From assembly GCF_017916295.1 (NCBI RefSeq), contig NZ_JAFMSS010000010.1:62001-126000 (forward strand): 64,000 bases of DNA, in the 5' to 3' direction. A program made the translations under genes and the position numbers. Below are positions 35,937-43,568 of this stretch, one piece after another; the stretch's first letter is position 1, and each line of letters opens with the position of its first letter. The stretch is from Rubellimicrobium arenae. Lineage in GTDB: Bacteria > Pseudomonadota > Alphaproteobacteria > Rhodobacterales > Rhodobacteraceae. The notes under the pieces were generated by a model. It worked only from the letters and a program-made list of their open reading frames with translations, searched no databases and was not told where the DNA came from.

Positions 35937-38268
35937 CTATTTTCCCTTTCAGGTTGGGGTGATTGGTCAGGTCGCGGCGCACCGTCGCCTCGGAAAGGCG
36001 GGCCGTGCCTGCGGCGACCGCGTCGCGGCGCTTGATCGTCTTGATGACGACCGGGCATTTCGTGGTGCTTTGATAGAGCACCTGGCAGTTCATGCAGTTG
36101 ACGCACTCGTTCGGGTTGATCTCCCCGGTCGGGTGGATCGACTGGACGGGGCATTCGACCGCGCAGGTCCGGCAGGGGTTGCCGCATTCGTGGTAGCGCC
36201 TGAGCCAGTCGAACATCCGGATGCGCGCCGGGATGGCGAGCGCGGCGCCCAGCGGGCAGAGGTAGCGGCAATAGAACCGCTCCACGAAGAGCCCGATGCC
36301 CAGGAGCGTCAGCGCATAGAGCGTGAACGGCCAGGCGCGGGCGAACTTGAGCACGATGGCGGTCTTGAAGGGCTCCACCTCGGCCAGCCGCTCGGCCTGG
36401 TCCATGGAGGCGAGGGTCACGCCGAAGAGGCCTAGGAAGATGATGTACTTCACCGCCCAAAGCCGCTCGTGCAGCCCCCAGGGGAGCGTCCACTGCGGCA
36501 CCTTCAGCATGCGCGCGACCCGGTTCGACAGCTCCTGCAGGGCGCCGAAGGGGCAGAGCCAGCCGCAATAGGCCCCCCGGCCCCAGAAGATCAGCGCCGC
36601 CGCCACCGAGAACCACAGGATGAAGGTGAGCGGGTCCATCAGGAAGGCGTCCCAGGTGAACCCGCCCCGGAGCGAACCCAGCAGCGTCATCAGGTTCACG
36701 ACCGAAAGCTGCGCGTTCGCGTGCCAGCCCAGGAACACGAGCGTGGCGAGAAGGAAGCCCGTGCGGAACCAGGTCGTCGCCCGCGCCGACCGCGTGAGGA
36801 ACCCTTGGAAGAAGAACGCGGCGGTGAGCGCGGCCAGCATCACCGCGAGGCCCGCGACCTCGAACCGCTTGTCCCACCAGATCCGCTGCCAGAGCGCGCG
36901 AGCGGCGGCCGCGTCGTCCTGCTCGGTGGCGGCTGGCGCAACGGCGGCGGGCACCGGGGGCGTGGCGACGCTTCGCAGGAAGGCCGGGGGCGGCTGCCAG
37001 CCCAGGTCGAACGTGGTGAAGACCTTGTCGCGCGCGCCCACGCTCCGGTTCACGAGGAGCTGGAGCCGCCAGGGCTGCGTCGGATCGAAGCCCGAATCCG
37101 CCGGGATGCGGAACAGGTCGGTCTCGCTCAGGGCCGGCGCGCCCGGGACGGCCACCTGGCTCAGGCGCCGATGGTCGCGGTCATGGAAGAGCAGCGTCAG
37201 GTCGTTCTGGATGAGCTGGATGCGATCGAAGATTCCACCGCGGACATAGCCCGACCCCTTGAAGGAATAGAGCCCGCGCCCGGCGACGAGGAGCGCCTGG
37301 TCGCCGTCCCGGAGCCAGCCGCGCAGGTTCGCCTCTTCCGCATCGCCCAGCGTCGCCGCGCCGATCTGCGGGATGCTGACCAGGGTGGCGTACATGTCGA
37401 TGAACGTGGTCTCGGGCGCGTCGGTCAGCGCATGCTCGGCGGCGCGGGGATCTGGGTTGGCCGCGAAGGCGTCGTTGACCTGCGCGACATCGAGCGACAG
37501 ACGGCGGATCGTGCCGTCGCCCACGAGTCCGGTCCAGTCCGCCGCCGCGGCGGCGTCGGGGTTCAGTTCGACCATCGGGCCGGTCGAGGCCGCTTCGGCA
37601 GCAAGGCCGCCCAGGCCCAGCGCGCGGGCGACCCGCAGCCCGGCGCGCCGGATCGAATCGTCGATCACCATGACCGTCACGGTCGCGCCCGAGATGATCT
37701 GGAGGTCCTGCGTGGTTCCGTCGGCCGCCGCGGCGAGATCGCGGCCGACATAGCCCGCGATCAGGTCGCGGACCTTGGCCTCGGGGATGCCCACCAGCAC
37801 GATGGGCTCGTGGTGCCGGACGAGCCGCGCCCCGATCACCACCCCCTTCGGATCCAGCGCGAGAAGCGTGTCGATGGGCTTGCCCGAATAGCCGGTGGTG
37901 CTCACGAAGTCCGAGGTCACGAAGGCCCAGCCGATCGGAGCCCCATCCTTCAGGACGGGGGCGACGGGCAGGTCGTCGCGGATCGGGCCGTAGCTCCCTG
38001 CCCCCGGCACAAGGTCTCCGGCGGCGACCTGCGTCAGGTAGTCGGGAAGCACGGGCTCGGCCCGCAGGGGCGCCGCAAGGACGAGAGAGAGCACGAGGGC
38101 CAGCACGGAAGCCAGCACGGTGGCCAGCACGGAGGCCAGCAGGATCTGCCCTCCCCGAATGGCCTGGCCCGCCTGGACCCGCGCATTCCAGCGACGGGGG
38201 CGCGGGCCGACAAGGTCTGCGGGAGCCTGCCTCGGGGTGACGGTGGATGCGGGAACGTGTGCGGTCAT
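35929..38268 (-). CDS. nosR: NosR membrane flavo-iron-sulfur regulator / electron donor
   Basis: A 779-residue membrane protein. A signal or anchor helix at about 41-66 contains an ASVL/ATVL tetrapeptide repeat. A periplasmic FMN-binding domain follows with SGATVT at 193-198 (flavin on Thr196 or a neighbour, added by NosX). Then come a membrane domain with two CxxxCP motifs (YCGWLCP, YCRYLCP) and a C-terminal cytoplasmic 2[4Fe-4S] ferredoxin (CGNPCRTCAVECP, CVNCMNCQVLYQSTTKCP). It feeds quinol electrons to NosZ. The ATG at 38266-38268 lacks a ribosome site and lies only 36 bases from an NnrR-type box, so the true start or a leaderless mRNA should be considered. Confidence 0.95.
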   Translation of the reverse strand: MTAHVPASTVTPRQAPADLVGPRPRRWNARVQAGQAIRGGQILLASVLATVLASVLALVLSLVLAAPLRAEPVLPDYLTQVAAGDLVPGAGSYGPIRDDLPVAPVLKDGAPIGWAFVTSDFVSTTGYSGKPIDTLLALDPKGVVIGARLVRHHEPIVLVGIPEAKVRDLIAGYVGRDLAAAADGTTQDLQIISGATVTVMVIDDSIRRAGLRVARALGLGGLAAEAASTGPMVELNPDAAAAADWTGLVGDGTIRRLSLDVAQVNDAFAANPDPRAAEHALTDAPETTFIDMYATLVSIPQIGAATLGDAEEANLRGWLRDGDQALLVAGRGLYSFKGSGYVRGGIFDRIQLIQNDLTLLFHDRDHRRLSQVAVPGAPALSETDLFRIPADSGFDPTQPWRLQLLVNRSVGARDKVFTTFDLGWQPPPAFLRSVATPPVPAAVAPAATEQDDAAAARALWQRIWWDKRFEVAGLAVMLAALTAAFFFQGFLTRSARATTWFRTGFLLATLVFLGWHANAQLSVVNLMTLLGSLRGGFTWDAFLMDPLTFILWFSVAAALIFWGRGAYCGWLCPFGALQELSNRVARMLKVPQWTLPWGLHERLWAVKYIIFLGLFGVTLASMDQAERLAEVEPFKTAIVLKFARAWPFTLYALTLLGIGLFVERFYCRYLCPLGAALAIPARIRMFDWLRRYHECGNPCRTCAVECPVQSIHPTGEINPNECVNCMNCQVLYQSTTKCPVVIKTIKRRDAVAAGTARLSEATVRRDLTNHPNLKGKIDA
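38098..38133 (-). repeat. 12-bp tandem repeat in the nosR signal region
   Basis: Three consecutive 12-base units of GGCCAGCACGGA or one-base variants (38098-38109, 38110-38121, 38122-38133), with a partial fourth copy. On the coding strand they encode the alternating tetrapeptides ASVL/ATVL in the hydrophobic core of the NosR N-terminal helix. Slippage in units of 12 would change helix length without breaking the frame. Confidence 0.75.
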
Positions 38269-38712
38269 GAGCGACGGCGTAGGGCATGGCCCCGGGCCGA
38301 ACGTTGCGCCCGCGCAAAGTCCCGGCGCGCCGCCAGCCGGGCTGCCTTCCCGGCCAGGGCGGGGCTGAGCCGATGGGCGTCATGCCGCGGGGCTTCGGAT
38401 CCGTCGCGTCGATCCCCGCCGCTCGGGGCTCGGTGGCGCGGTCTTTGGCGATCATGGGGCTGGCGAGCCGTCCGCTCGTCGCCGCGTTCGCCGCGGGGAT
38501 GGACGGTCGGCCCCGGCGGGTCCGATCGCTGCCCCGCTCAGGCCACGCGGTGGCGGCCGTTCCTGCTCAGCCGGCCGTCCGTGGTTCTCTCGACATGGAC
38601 GGGCCTGGGTCAGGGCGGCCCTGGATGGAGGGGGCCGGCGCCAATGTCATCCCGCCACCCTGTTGTGGCCTCCGGGACCTGCCGCCCCAGTCCCCGGCTG
38701 GAACCGGTGGGG
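38269..38712. other. Intergenic region between nosR and the second mttB homologue
   Basis: About 444 bases without a supported gene. It carries the NnrR-type box at 38304-38317 near nosR. The rest, toward the stop of the MttB-family gene, shows only shadow frames; no clear terminator hairpin was identified by eye. Confidence 0.5.
38304..38317. promoter_or_regulatory. FNR/NnrR-type box upstream of nosR
   Basis: A perfect inverted repeat TTGCG-CCCG-CGCAA with the 14-base geometry of FNR/CRP-superfamily sites. TTGCG half-sites are the type described for the nitric-oxide-responsive NnrR of denitrifying alphaproteobacteria. Its centre is about 42 bases from the annotated nosR start. If it acts from the usual -41.5 position, transcription would begin almost at the ATG. 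Confidence 0.65.
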
Positions 38713-40284
38713 TCAGTACCACATGTCCGGCACGGCGTCCTTTCGGCGTGCCATGAAGTCCAGCAGGCCCTCGTTGATGCCTTCGTCGATCGGCGGGGCC
38801 TCGTACTCCGCCAGCAGCTTCTTCCACCGGGCGTTGGCGCGCTGCGCGTAATCCAGCCCGCCCTGCTCGCTCCAGGTCTCGAAGGGCTGGTCGTCGTTCA
38901 GGGCGCTGTCCCAGTAGGCGGTCTCGTAATGCCGCAGGGTGTGGGCGGTGCCGAACAGGTGCTGCCCCGGCCCAAGCTCCGCCAGCGCGTCGAAGCCCAG
39001 CGTGTCGTCGTTGACCTCCATGCCGTCCAGATAGGCGTGAAGCGCGCCGCACATGTCGGTGTCCATCACCAGTTTCTCGTAGGACATCGACAGGAGCCCG
39101 TCGAGGAACCCCGCCGAGTGCAGGACGTAGTTCGCACCGCCCTGGATGGCCGACATCATCGACATCATGCTTTGCTGCATCGCCTGGCCGTCCGGCAGCT
39201 TGGACGTGCAGAAGTTGCCCGCGCAGCGCAGCGGCAGGTTCAGGCGCCGCGCCAGCTGGCCCATGACGAGCGAGCCCAGCGCCGGCTCGGGGGTCCCGAA
39301 GGTCGGCGAGCCCGAGCGCAGCGACATGGAGGAAAAGAAGCTGGCCAGAACGGCGGGCGCGCCGGGCCGCACGAGCTGGCTCAGGGCGCAGGACACCATG
39401 GACTCGGCCAGCCCCTGGGCCACGGACCCCGCCATGGTCAGCGGCGACACCGCGCCGCCCAGCAGGAACGGCAGGTGGATCGACCCCTGGTTGGCGCCCG
39501 CATAGGCGCGGATGCCGGCCGCCGTGACGCCATCGAGCACCAGGGGCGAGGTCGTGTTGAAGTTGCCCATGATGACGCAGTTCCGGTCGACGAAGTCGGA
39601 CCCGAACAGGATCCGGCACATCTCCACGCTGTCACTGGCGCGATCCGCGGCCGTGATCGAGCCCAGGAACGCCCGGTCCGAATAGCGGATATGGGCATAG
39701 ACCATGTCGAGATGCCGCTTGTTCACCGCGACATCGGTCGGCTCGCAGACCGTGCCGCCGGAGTGGTGCAACCATGGCGAGGACTGCGACAGCTTCACGA
39801 AATTCCGGAAGTCCTCGATGGTGCCGTAGCGGCGCCCCCGGTCCAGATCCATCACGAAGGGCGAGCCGTAGGAGGGCGCGAACACCACGTTCCGGCCGCC
39901 GATGCGCACCGAGTTCGCCGGGTTGCGGGCGTGCTGGGTGAACTCCGCCGGGGCGGTCCTCAGGACCTCGCGCAGGAGCCCGGGCTCGAACTTCAGGTTC
40001 CAGACGCCGGCGGTCAGTTCCGTCACCTGCGCCCCGGCCTGGCGGTAGAGCCGCATGGCCTCGGCATCCTCGCGCAGCTCCATCCCGATCTCGGCCAGGA
40101 TGCGGTCGGCGGTCGCTTCGATGCGAACGAGGCTGTCCTCGGACAGGAGGTCATAGGTCGGGACGTTCCGCACAATGTAGGGCCGCCGCGTGCCCTGGGC
40201 GCCCTGGAGACGGCTCTCGCGTCGCTGCGATCGACCCCCGCGCGGGCGCTTGGTGTCCTGACCTGGAGTTGATCCGTCGGGCAT
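38713..40284 (-). CDS. MttB-family (trimethylamine methyltransferase superfamily) protein, second copy
   Basis: A 523-residue protein of the MttB superfamily, paralogous to the product of 6872-8437. It has no in-frame TAG, so no pyrrolysine. Shared landmarks include RIEATADRILAEIGMEL, the N-F-N-T-T-S-P-L-V segment (N-C-N-G-N-S-P-L-V in the other copy) and L-G-P-G-Q-H-L-F-G-T-A-H-T near the C-terminus. The ATG at 40282-40284 is preferred to a TTG at 40300-40302; GGAG lies about 10 bases upstream. It is divergent from a GcvA-type LysR gene, its probable regulator. No corrinoid partner is nearby. Likely role: demethylation of a quaternary amine; acceptor unknown. Confidence 0.85.
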   Translation of the reverse strand: MPDGSTPGQDTKRPRGGRSQRRESRLQGAQGTRRPYIVRNVPTYDLLSEDSLVRIEATADRILAEIGMELREDAEAMRLYRQAGAQVTELTAGVWNLKFEPGLLREVLRTAPAEFTQHARNPANSVRIGGRNVVFAPSYGSPFVMDLDRGRRYGTIEDFRNFVKLSQSSPWLHHSGGTVCEPTDVAVNKRHLDMVYAHIRYSDRAFLGSITAADRASDSVEMCRILFGSDFVDRNCVIMGNFNTTSPLVLDGVTAAGIRAYAGANQGSIHLPFLLGGAVSPLTMAGSVAQGLAESMVSCALSQLVRPGAPAVLASFFSSMSLRSGSPTFGTPEPALGSLVMGQLARRLNLPLRCAGNFCTSKLPDGQAMQQSMMSMMSAIQGGANYVLHSAGFLDGLLSMSYEKLVMDTDMCGALHAYLDGMEVNDDTLGFDALAELGPGQHLFGTAHTLRHYETAYWDSALNDDQPFETWSEQGGLDYAQRANARWKKLLAEYEAPPIDEGINEGLLDFMARRKDAVPDMWY

Positions 40285-40363
40285 GGCTCGTTTCTCCAAC
40301 AACTGATGGCAAGGCTAGGCCGTTCCCGCCCTCCTGTGACGCTGGAAAACCCTCATCGGTTTG

Positions 40364-40378
40364 ATAAGCTCGGCTTAT
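40364..40378. promoter_or_regulatory. Palindrome overlapping the LysR start codon
   Basis: ATAAGC-TCG-GCTTAT is a perfect 6-base inverted repeat and contains a T-N11-A LysR core (40365-40377). It overlaps the first two bases of the LysR ATG at 40377, so occupancy by the LysR protein could repress its own gene while leaving the mttB side, 80 bases away, open for activation. The repeat is seen; regulation is inferred. Confidence 0.5.
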
Positions 40379-41300
40379 GGGAACGCTCCGCAGCCTCCTG
40401 CCCTCGATCAACAGCCTGGTGGTCTTCGAGGCGGCTGGCCGCCTGTCCAGCTTCACCGCCGCCGCGCGCGAGCTGCACATGACCCAGGCCGCCGTGTCCT
40501 ACGCGATCCACCGCCTGGAGGAGCAGCTGGGGACCGTTCTCTTCCTGCGGGAGCACCGCCGGGTCCGGCTCAGCGAGATGGGGGCGAGGTTCCATGCCGA
40601 CGTCGCGATCGGCCTGTCCCATATCCAGCGGTCCGCGCAGGACCTCCGGGCCTCGGCCGCCGGGAGCCATGTCACGTTGTCCTGCTCGACAGCCTTTGCG
40701 GCCTTCTGGATGGTTCCGCGCATGGCCAGGTTCCGCGAGGACCTGCCCCAGGTCGACCTGCGGATCCAGACGGCCGATCGCGATCTCGACCTGCTGGGCG
40801 AGGGCATTCCGCTGGGTATCCGTGGCGGGGCTCCGGCCGACTGGCCGCACTACGAGGCCGAGGTGCTTGCCCCCGAGGAGATCTACCCGGTCTGCGGAGC
40901 GGGATACCTGTCAGGCGTGGATCGGCCGGTCCGCGCCGCCGACCTGCTGGCGCATCGCCTGATCCACCTGGAGGAGCCCTTCCGCTCGGCCGCCACCTGG
41001 AGGGACTGGTTCGCTTCGGCCGGCATCGACGGAACGAAGGTCCCTTCGGGCCTTCGGATCAACGATTACGTCCTGGTCGTCCAGTCGGTCATCGAGGGAC
41101 AGGGCATTGCCCTCGGCTGGCGGCATCTTGTCGAAGGGCTCGTGAGCAAGGGGGTTCTCGTGCGGCTGACGGGGCACGCGCTGACGACAGGCAAGGATTT
41201 CCATGTGATCTGGCCCAAGGAGGCCAGGCTGTCACGGCCGGCGCAGGACGTGCGCGACTGGCTGCTGCGGCAGCGCATGGCGCCCCCGGCCCGGTCCTGA
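40377..41300 (+). CDS. LysR-family regulator, GcvA type
   Basis: A 307-residue LysR regulator: winged helix-turn-helix at about 8-65 (LVVFEAAGRLSSFTAAAREL, TQAAVSYAIHRLEEQLG) and a periplasmic-binding-protein-like effector domain (AFAAFWMVPRMARFREDLP; GQGIALGWRHLV), typical of the GcvA group that governs glycine cleavage and one-carbon genes. Divergent from the MttB-family gene with a 92-base spacer, so control of a methyl-transfer pathway is likely. Confidence 0.88.
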   Translation: MGTLRSLLPSINSLVVFEAAGRLSSFTAAARELHMTQAAVSYAIHRLEEQLGTVLFLREHRRVRLSEMGARFHADVAIGLSHIQRSAQDLRASAAGSHVTLSCSTAFAAFWMVPRMARFREDLPQVDLRIQTADRDLDLLGEGIPLGIRGGAPADWPHYEAEVLAPEEIYPVCGAGYLSGVDRPVRAADLLAHRLIHLEEPFRSAATWRDWFASAGIDGTKVPSGLRINDYVLVVQSVIEGQGIALGWRHLVEGLVSKGVLVRLTGHALTTGKDFHVIWPKEARLSRPAQDVRDWLLRQRMAPPARS

Positions 41301-41313
41301 GATCGGACAGCGA

Positions 41314-41338
41314 CAGGCACCCCCGTCAGGGGTGCCTG
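41314..41338. terminator. Bidirectional terminator between lysR and the second proX
   Basis: Perfect 10-base arms CAGGCACCCC (41314-41323) and GGGGTGCCTG (41329-41338) with a CGTCA loop, between the stops of the convergent LysR and ProX-like genes. Confidence 0.75.
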
Positions 41339-41360
41339 GACAGGGCGATGGGCCACGGCC

Positions 41361-42350
41361 TCAGTTCATTGCGGCGGCGCGGGCGTCCCGAAGCCAGCCG
41401 TCGTATTCGGCCTGATGCGCCGCGATCCAGTCGCTCACGTGGCGGTCGATGTCCTCGGAGGAGTCCTCGCCATCGGCGATGAGCTTGTTCTCGGCCGAGA
41501 TGTCGTTGATGTCGATCCTGGCCTCTTCGAGGAGCTTCCTGGCGGCCGGGTTGGCGGCCAGGAAGTCGTTGCGGGCCACCACGCGGATCGAATCGACGGC
41601 GAAGCCCAGGTTCTTGCCGCCGAAGGTGGTCTCGCCCGTCGCGCCGTCGGGCAGCGAGGTGTAGGGCACCTCCAGCCATTCCACGTCCCGGCCCGGGACC
41701 AGCGCGCCGGACACCCAGTACGGCGTCCAGGTGTAGTACAGGATCGGCTGGCCCTCAGCGTGGCGGGCGATCGTGTCGGCGATGATGGCGTTGTATTCGC
41801 CCTGGTTGTGGGTCACCGTGCCGCGCAGGCCGTACTCGTCGAGGTGATGCTCGATCACGCGCTCGCAGCCCCAGCCCGGCACGCAGCCCGCGAGGTCCGC
41901 CTTGCCGTCGCCGTCGGTGTCGAACCTGGCCGCGGTGGCCGGATCCTTGAGGTCCGACACCGAGTGGACGCCCGCGTCGTAGCTGGCCTTGTCCACCAGA
42001 TAGCCCTGCAGGGCCCCGTCGATCAGGTGGCCGATCTTGGTCATAACGGCGTCGCCGCCCACTTCCTGGTAGAAGGGGTCGTGCAGCGTGTTCCAGCTCG
42101 CGGTGAACAGGTCCGCGTCCCCCGAACCCACGGCGAGATGCGCGGTCTGGGCCAGCACCTCGTTCGGCTCGGCGACCGTATAGCCCAGGTCCTCGAGCGC
42201 GCGGAACACGAGCCGCGCCTGGAACATCTCCTCCAGCAAGGGCTGGATCACCGGGCGCACGGTAACGCCTTCGCCGGGCTTGTCCTGGGCCATCGCTGCC
42301 ATCGGCAACAGCGTGAGCGCGAGGGTCGCAGCCAGTCTGAGCGGTTTCAT
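41361..42350 (-). CDS. ProX-like betaine-binding protein without its own importer
   Basis: A 329-residue binding protein with signal peptide (MKPLRLAATLALTLLPMAAM, cleavage near AQD). It has the same landmarks as the ProX at 18052-19041: CVPGWGCERVIEHH, VTHNQGEY, ILYYTWTPYWVSGALVPG. The two have the same length and long shared stretches, so they are paralogues. No ATPase or permease gene accompanies it. It may feed the ProV-ProW complex encoded 23 kb away or an importer outside the window. It is the last gene of an operon with the oxidoreductase and the enolase-superfamily dehydratase-like gene. Confidence 0.9.
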   Translation of the reverse strand: MKPLRLAATLALTLLPMAAMAQDKPGEGVTVRPVIQPLLEEMFQARLVFRALEDLGYTVAEPNEVLAQTAHLAVGSGDADLFTASWNTLHDPFYQEVGGDAVMTKIGHLIDGALQGYLVDKASYDAGVHSVSDLKDPATAARFDTDGDGKADLAGCVPGWGCERVIEHHLDEYGLRGTVTHNQGEYNAIIADTIARHAEGQPILYYTWTPYWVSGALVPGRDVEWLEVPYTSLPDGATGETTFGGKNLGFAVDSIRVVARNDFLAANPAARKLLEEARIDINDISAENKLIADGEDSSEDIDRHVSDWIAAHQAEYDGWLRDARAAAMN

Positions 42351-42446
42351 GGATCGTCCTTCCCTGTCGGTTCTTGTTTGTTGTTCCGCAACGGCCATGC
42401 GGCCCGTCCGGTTGGGTCCGGGCCGGTCGGCCCAGGTCATCTCGGG

Positions 42447-43568
42447 TCAGCCCCAGCTCGCCACCGGAGCGCCAAGGGCGTTGTGATTCACCGTAATCCC
42501 GAGCCCCGGCGCATCGGGGACGAGCACCCCCCCGTTCATCACCGGGGCGTCGAAGCGCGCCGTCTCGAGCGTGACCATGTCGCGGCAGTCGAGGATGCAG
42601 CGCAGCAGCCGCGGCGGCACCGTCGCGCCGAGATGGGCGATGGCGGCAAAGGCGATGACCGAGCCGGTCGTGTCCTGCACGCTCATGGTGAGGCCCGCGG
42701 CGCGGCAGATGTCGCGCTGCCGGCGGGACGGGGTGAGGCCCCCGGCCGGGGTGATCTTGAGCCCGATCCCGTCCGCGGCATCGAGCGCGATGAGGCGGGC
42801 CAGCTCCTCGTCGCTCTGCGCCAGCTCGTCGAGGATGATGGGCACGTTGCAGCGGGCCCGCAGGGACAGCGTCTCCCGCCAGGTGGCGCAGGGGGCCTCC
42901 AGCACGAAGTCGAGCCCCTCCGGCAGGAGCCTCAGCATCCGCAGCGCGGTTTCCGGCACGAGTCCGCCGTTCGCATCGACGATGAAGTACTCGCCGGGCC
43001 GGCGGTCGGCGAGGCTCGCGCGGATGCGCTCGGCATCAATGGTCGGCCCGCCCTCGCCGTCGAGCGCGCCGATCTTGATCGAATGGCCCATGTAACCGCG
43101 CGCGCGATGGTCGGCGACGCGGGCGCGCATGTCCTCGGGATCGCCCATGTAGATCGAGGAGATCGTCGCCATGGGCACGCCGGTCGAGCCGCCCAGAAGC
43201 TCGCAGACCGGTCGGTTCAGCGCCTTGCCGAGCACGTCCCAGCAGGCGGCGTCGATGGCGGCCTTGGCATGGGCGTGGCCGACGAGAACTTCGTCCATCC
43301 GGTCATAGATGCGGTCGGTCTGGCGCGGGTCGCGGCCCAGGAGGTGGGGCGCGATCTCCTCGATGCCCGCGCGCGCCCCGCGCGCATGGGCGGCGACATA
43401 GGTGGAGCCGAAGGGCGTGCTCTCGCCCCAGCCCTCGGTGTCATCGTCGGCCACGACGCGCACGATGGCCGCGCCAAAGCTGCGGTACTCGCGGCCGCCG
43501 GACAGGAGATAGACACCCCCGGAATAGGGCAGCTCGACCTCATAAAGCTCAATTCGCGCGATCTTCAT
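42447..43568 (-). CDS. Enolase-superfamily enzyme, cis-3-hydroxy-L-proline dehydratase-like
   Basis: A 373-residue mandelate racemase family enzyme. Metal ligands D198 (VDANGG), E224 (LEAP) and D247 (LDEL) and the candidate acid/base lysines K165 (SIKIGA) and K271 (GLKITPAGG) are present. Segments such as ADRRPGE, GLDFVLEAPCA and MSVQDTTGS closely resemble, from memory, the cis-3-hydroxy-L-proline dehydratase of marine alphaproteobacteria, distinct from the HpbD-like enzyme at 8467-9576. Start ATG overlaps the oxidoreductase stop by one base. With a ProX-like protein next in the operon, the substrate could be an N-methylated hydroxyproline instead. Confidence 0.68.
   Translation of the reverse strand: MKIARIELYEVELPYSGGVYLLSGGREYRSFGAAIVRVVADDDTEGWGESTPFGSTYVAAHARGARAGIEEIAPHLLGRDPRQTDRIYDRMDEVLVGHAHAKAAIDAACWDVLGKALNRPVCELLGGSTGVPMATISSIYMGDPEDMRARVADHRARGYMGHSIKIGALDGEGGPTIDAERIRASLADRRPGEYFIVDANGGLVPETALRMLRLLPEGLDFVLEAPCATWRETLSLRARCNVPIILDELAQSDEELARLIALDAADGIGLKITPAGGLTPSRRQRDICRAAGLTMSVQDTTGSVIAFAAIAHLGATVPPRLLRCILDCRDMVTLETARFDAPVMNGGVLVPDAPGLGITVNHNALGAPVASWG

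Noticed and set aside
32652..40272. Very long open frames (over 1000 codons) on the plus strand opposite the nos and second mttB genes
   Set aside because: They are antisense shadows of high-GC genes: composition is rich in Arg, His, Val and Asp with no domain, and the minus-strand genes are unambiguous.
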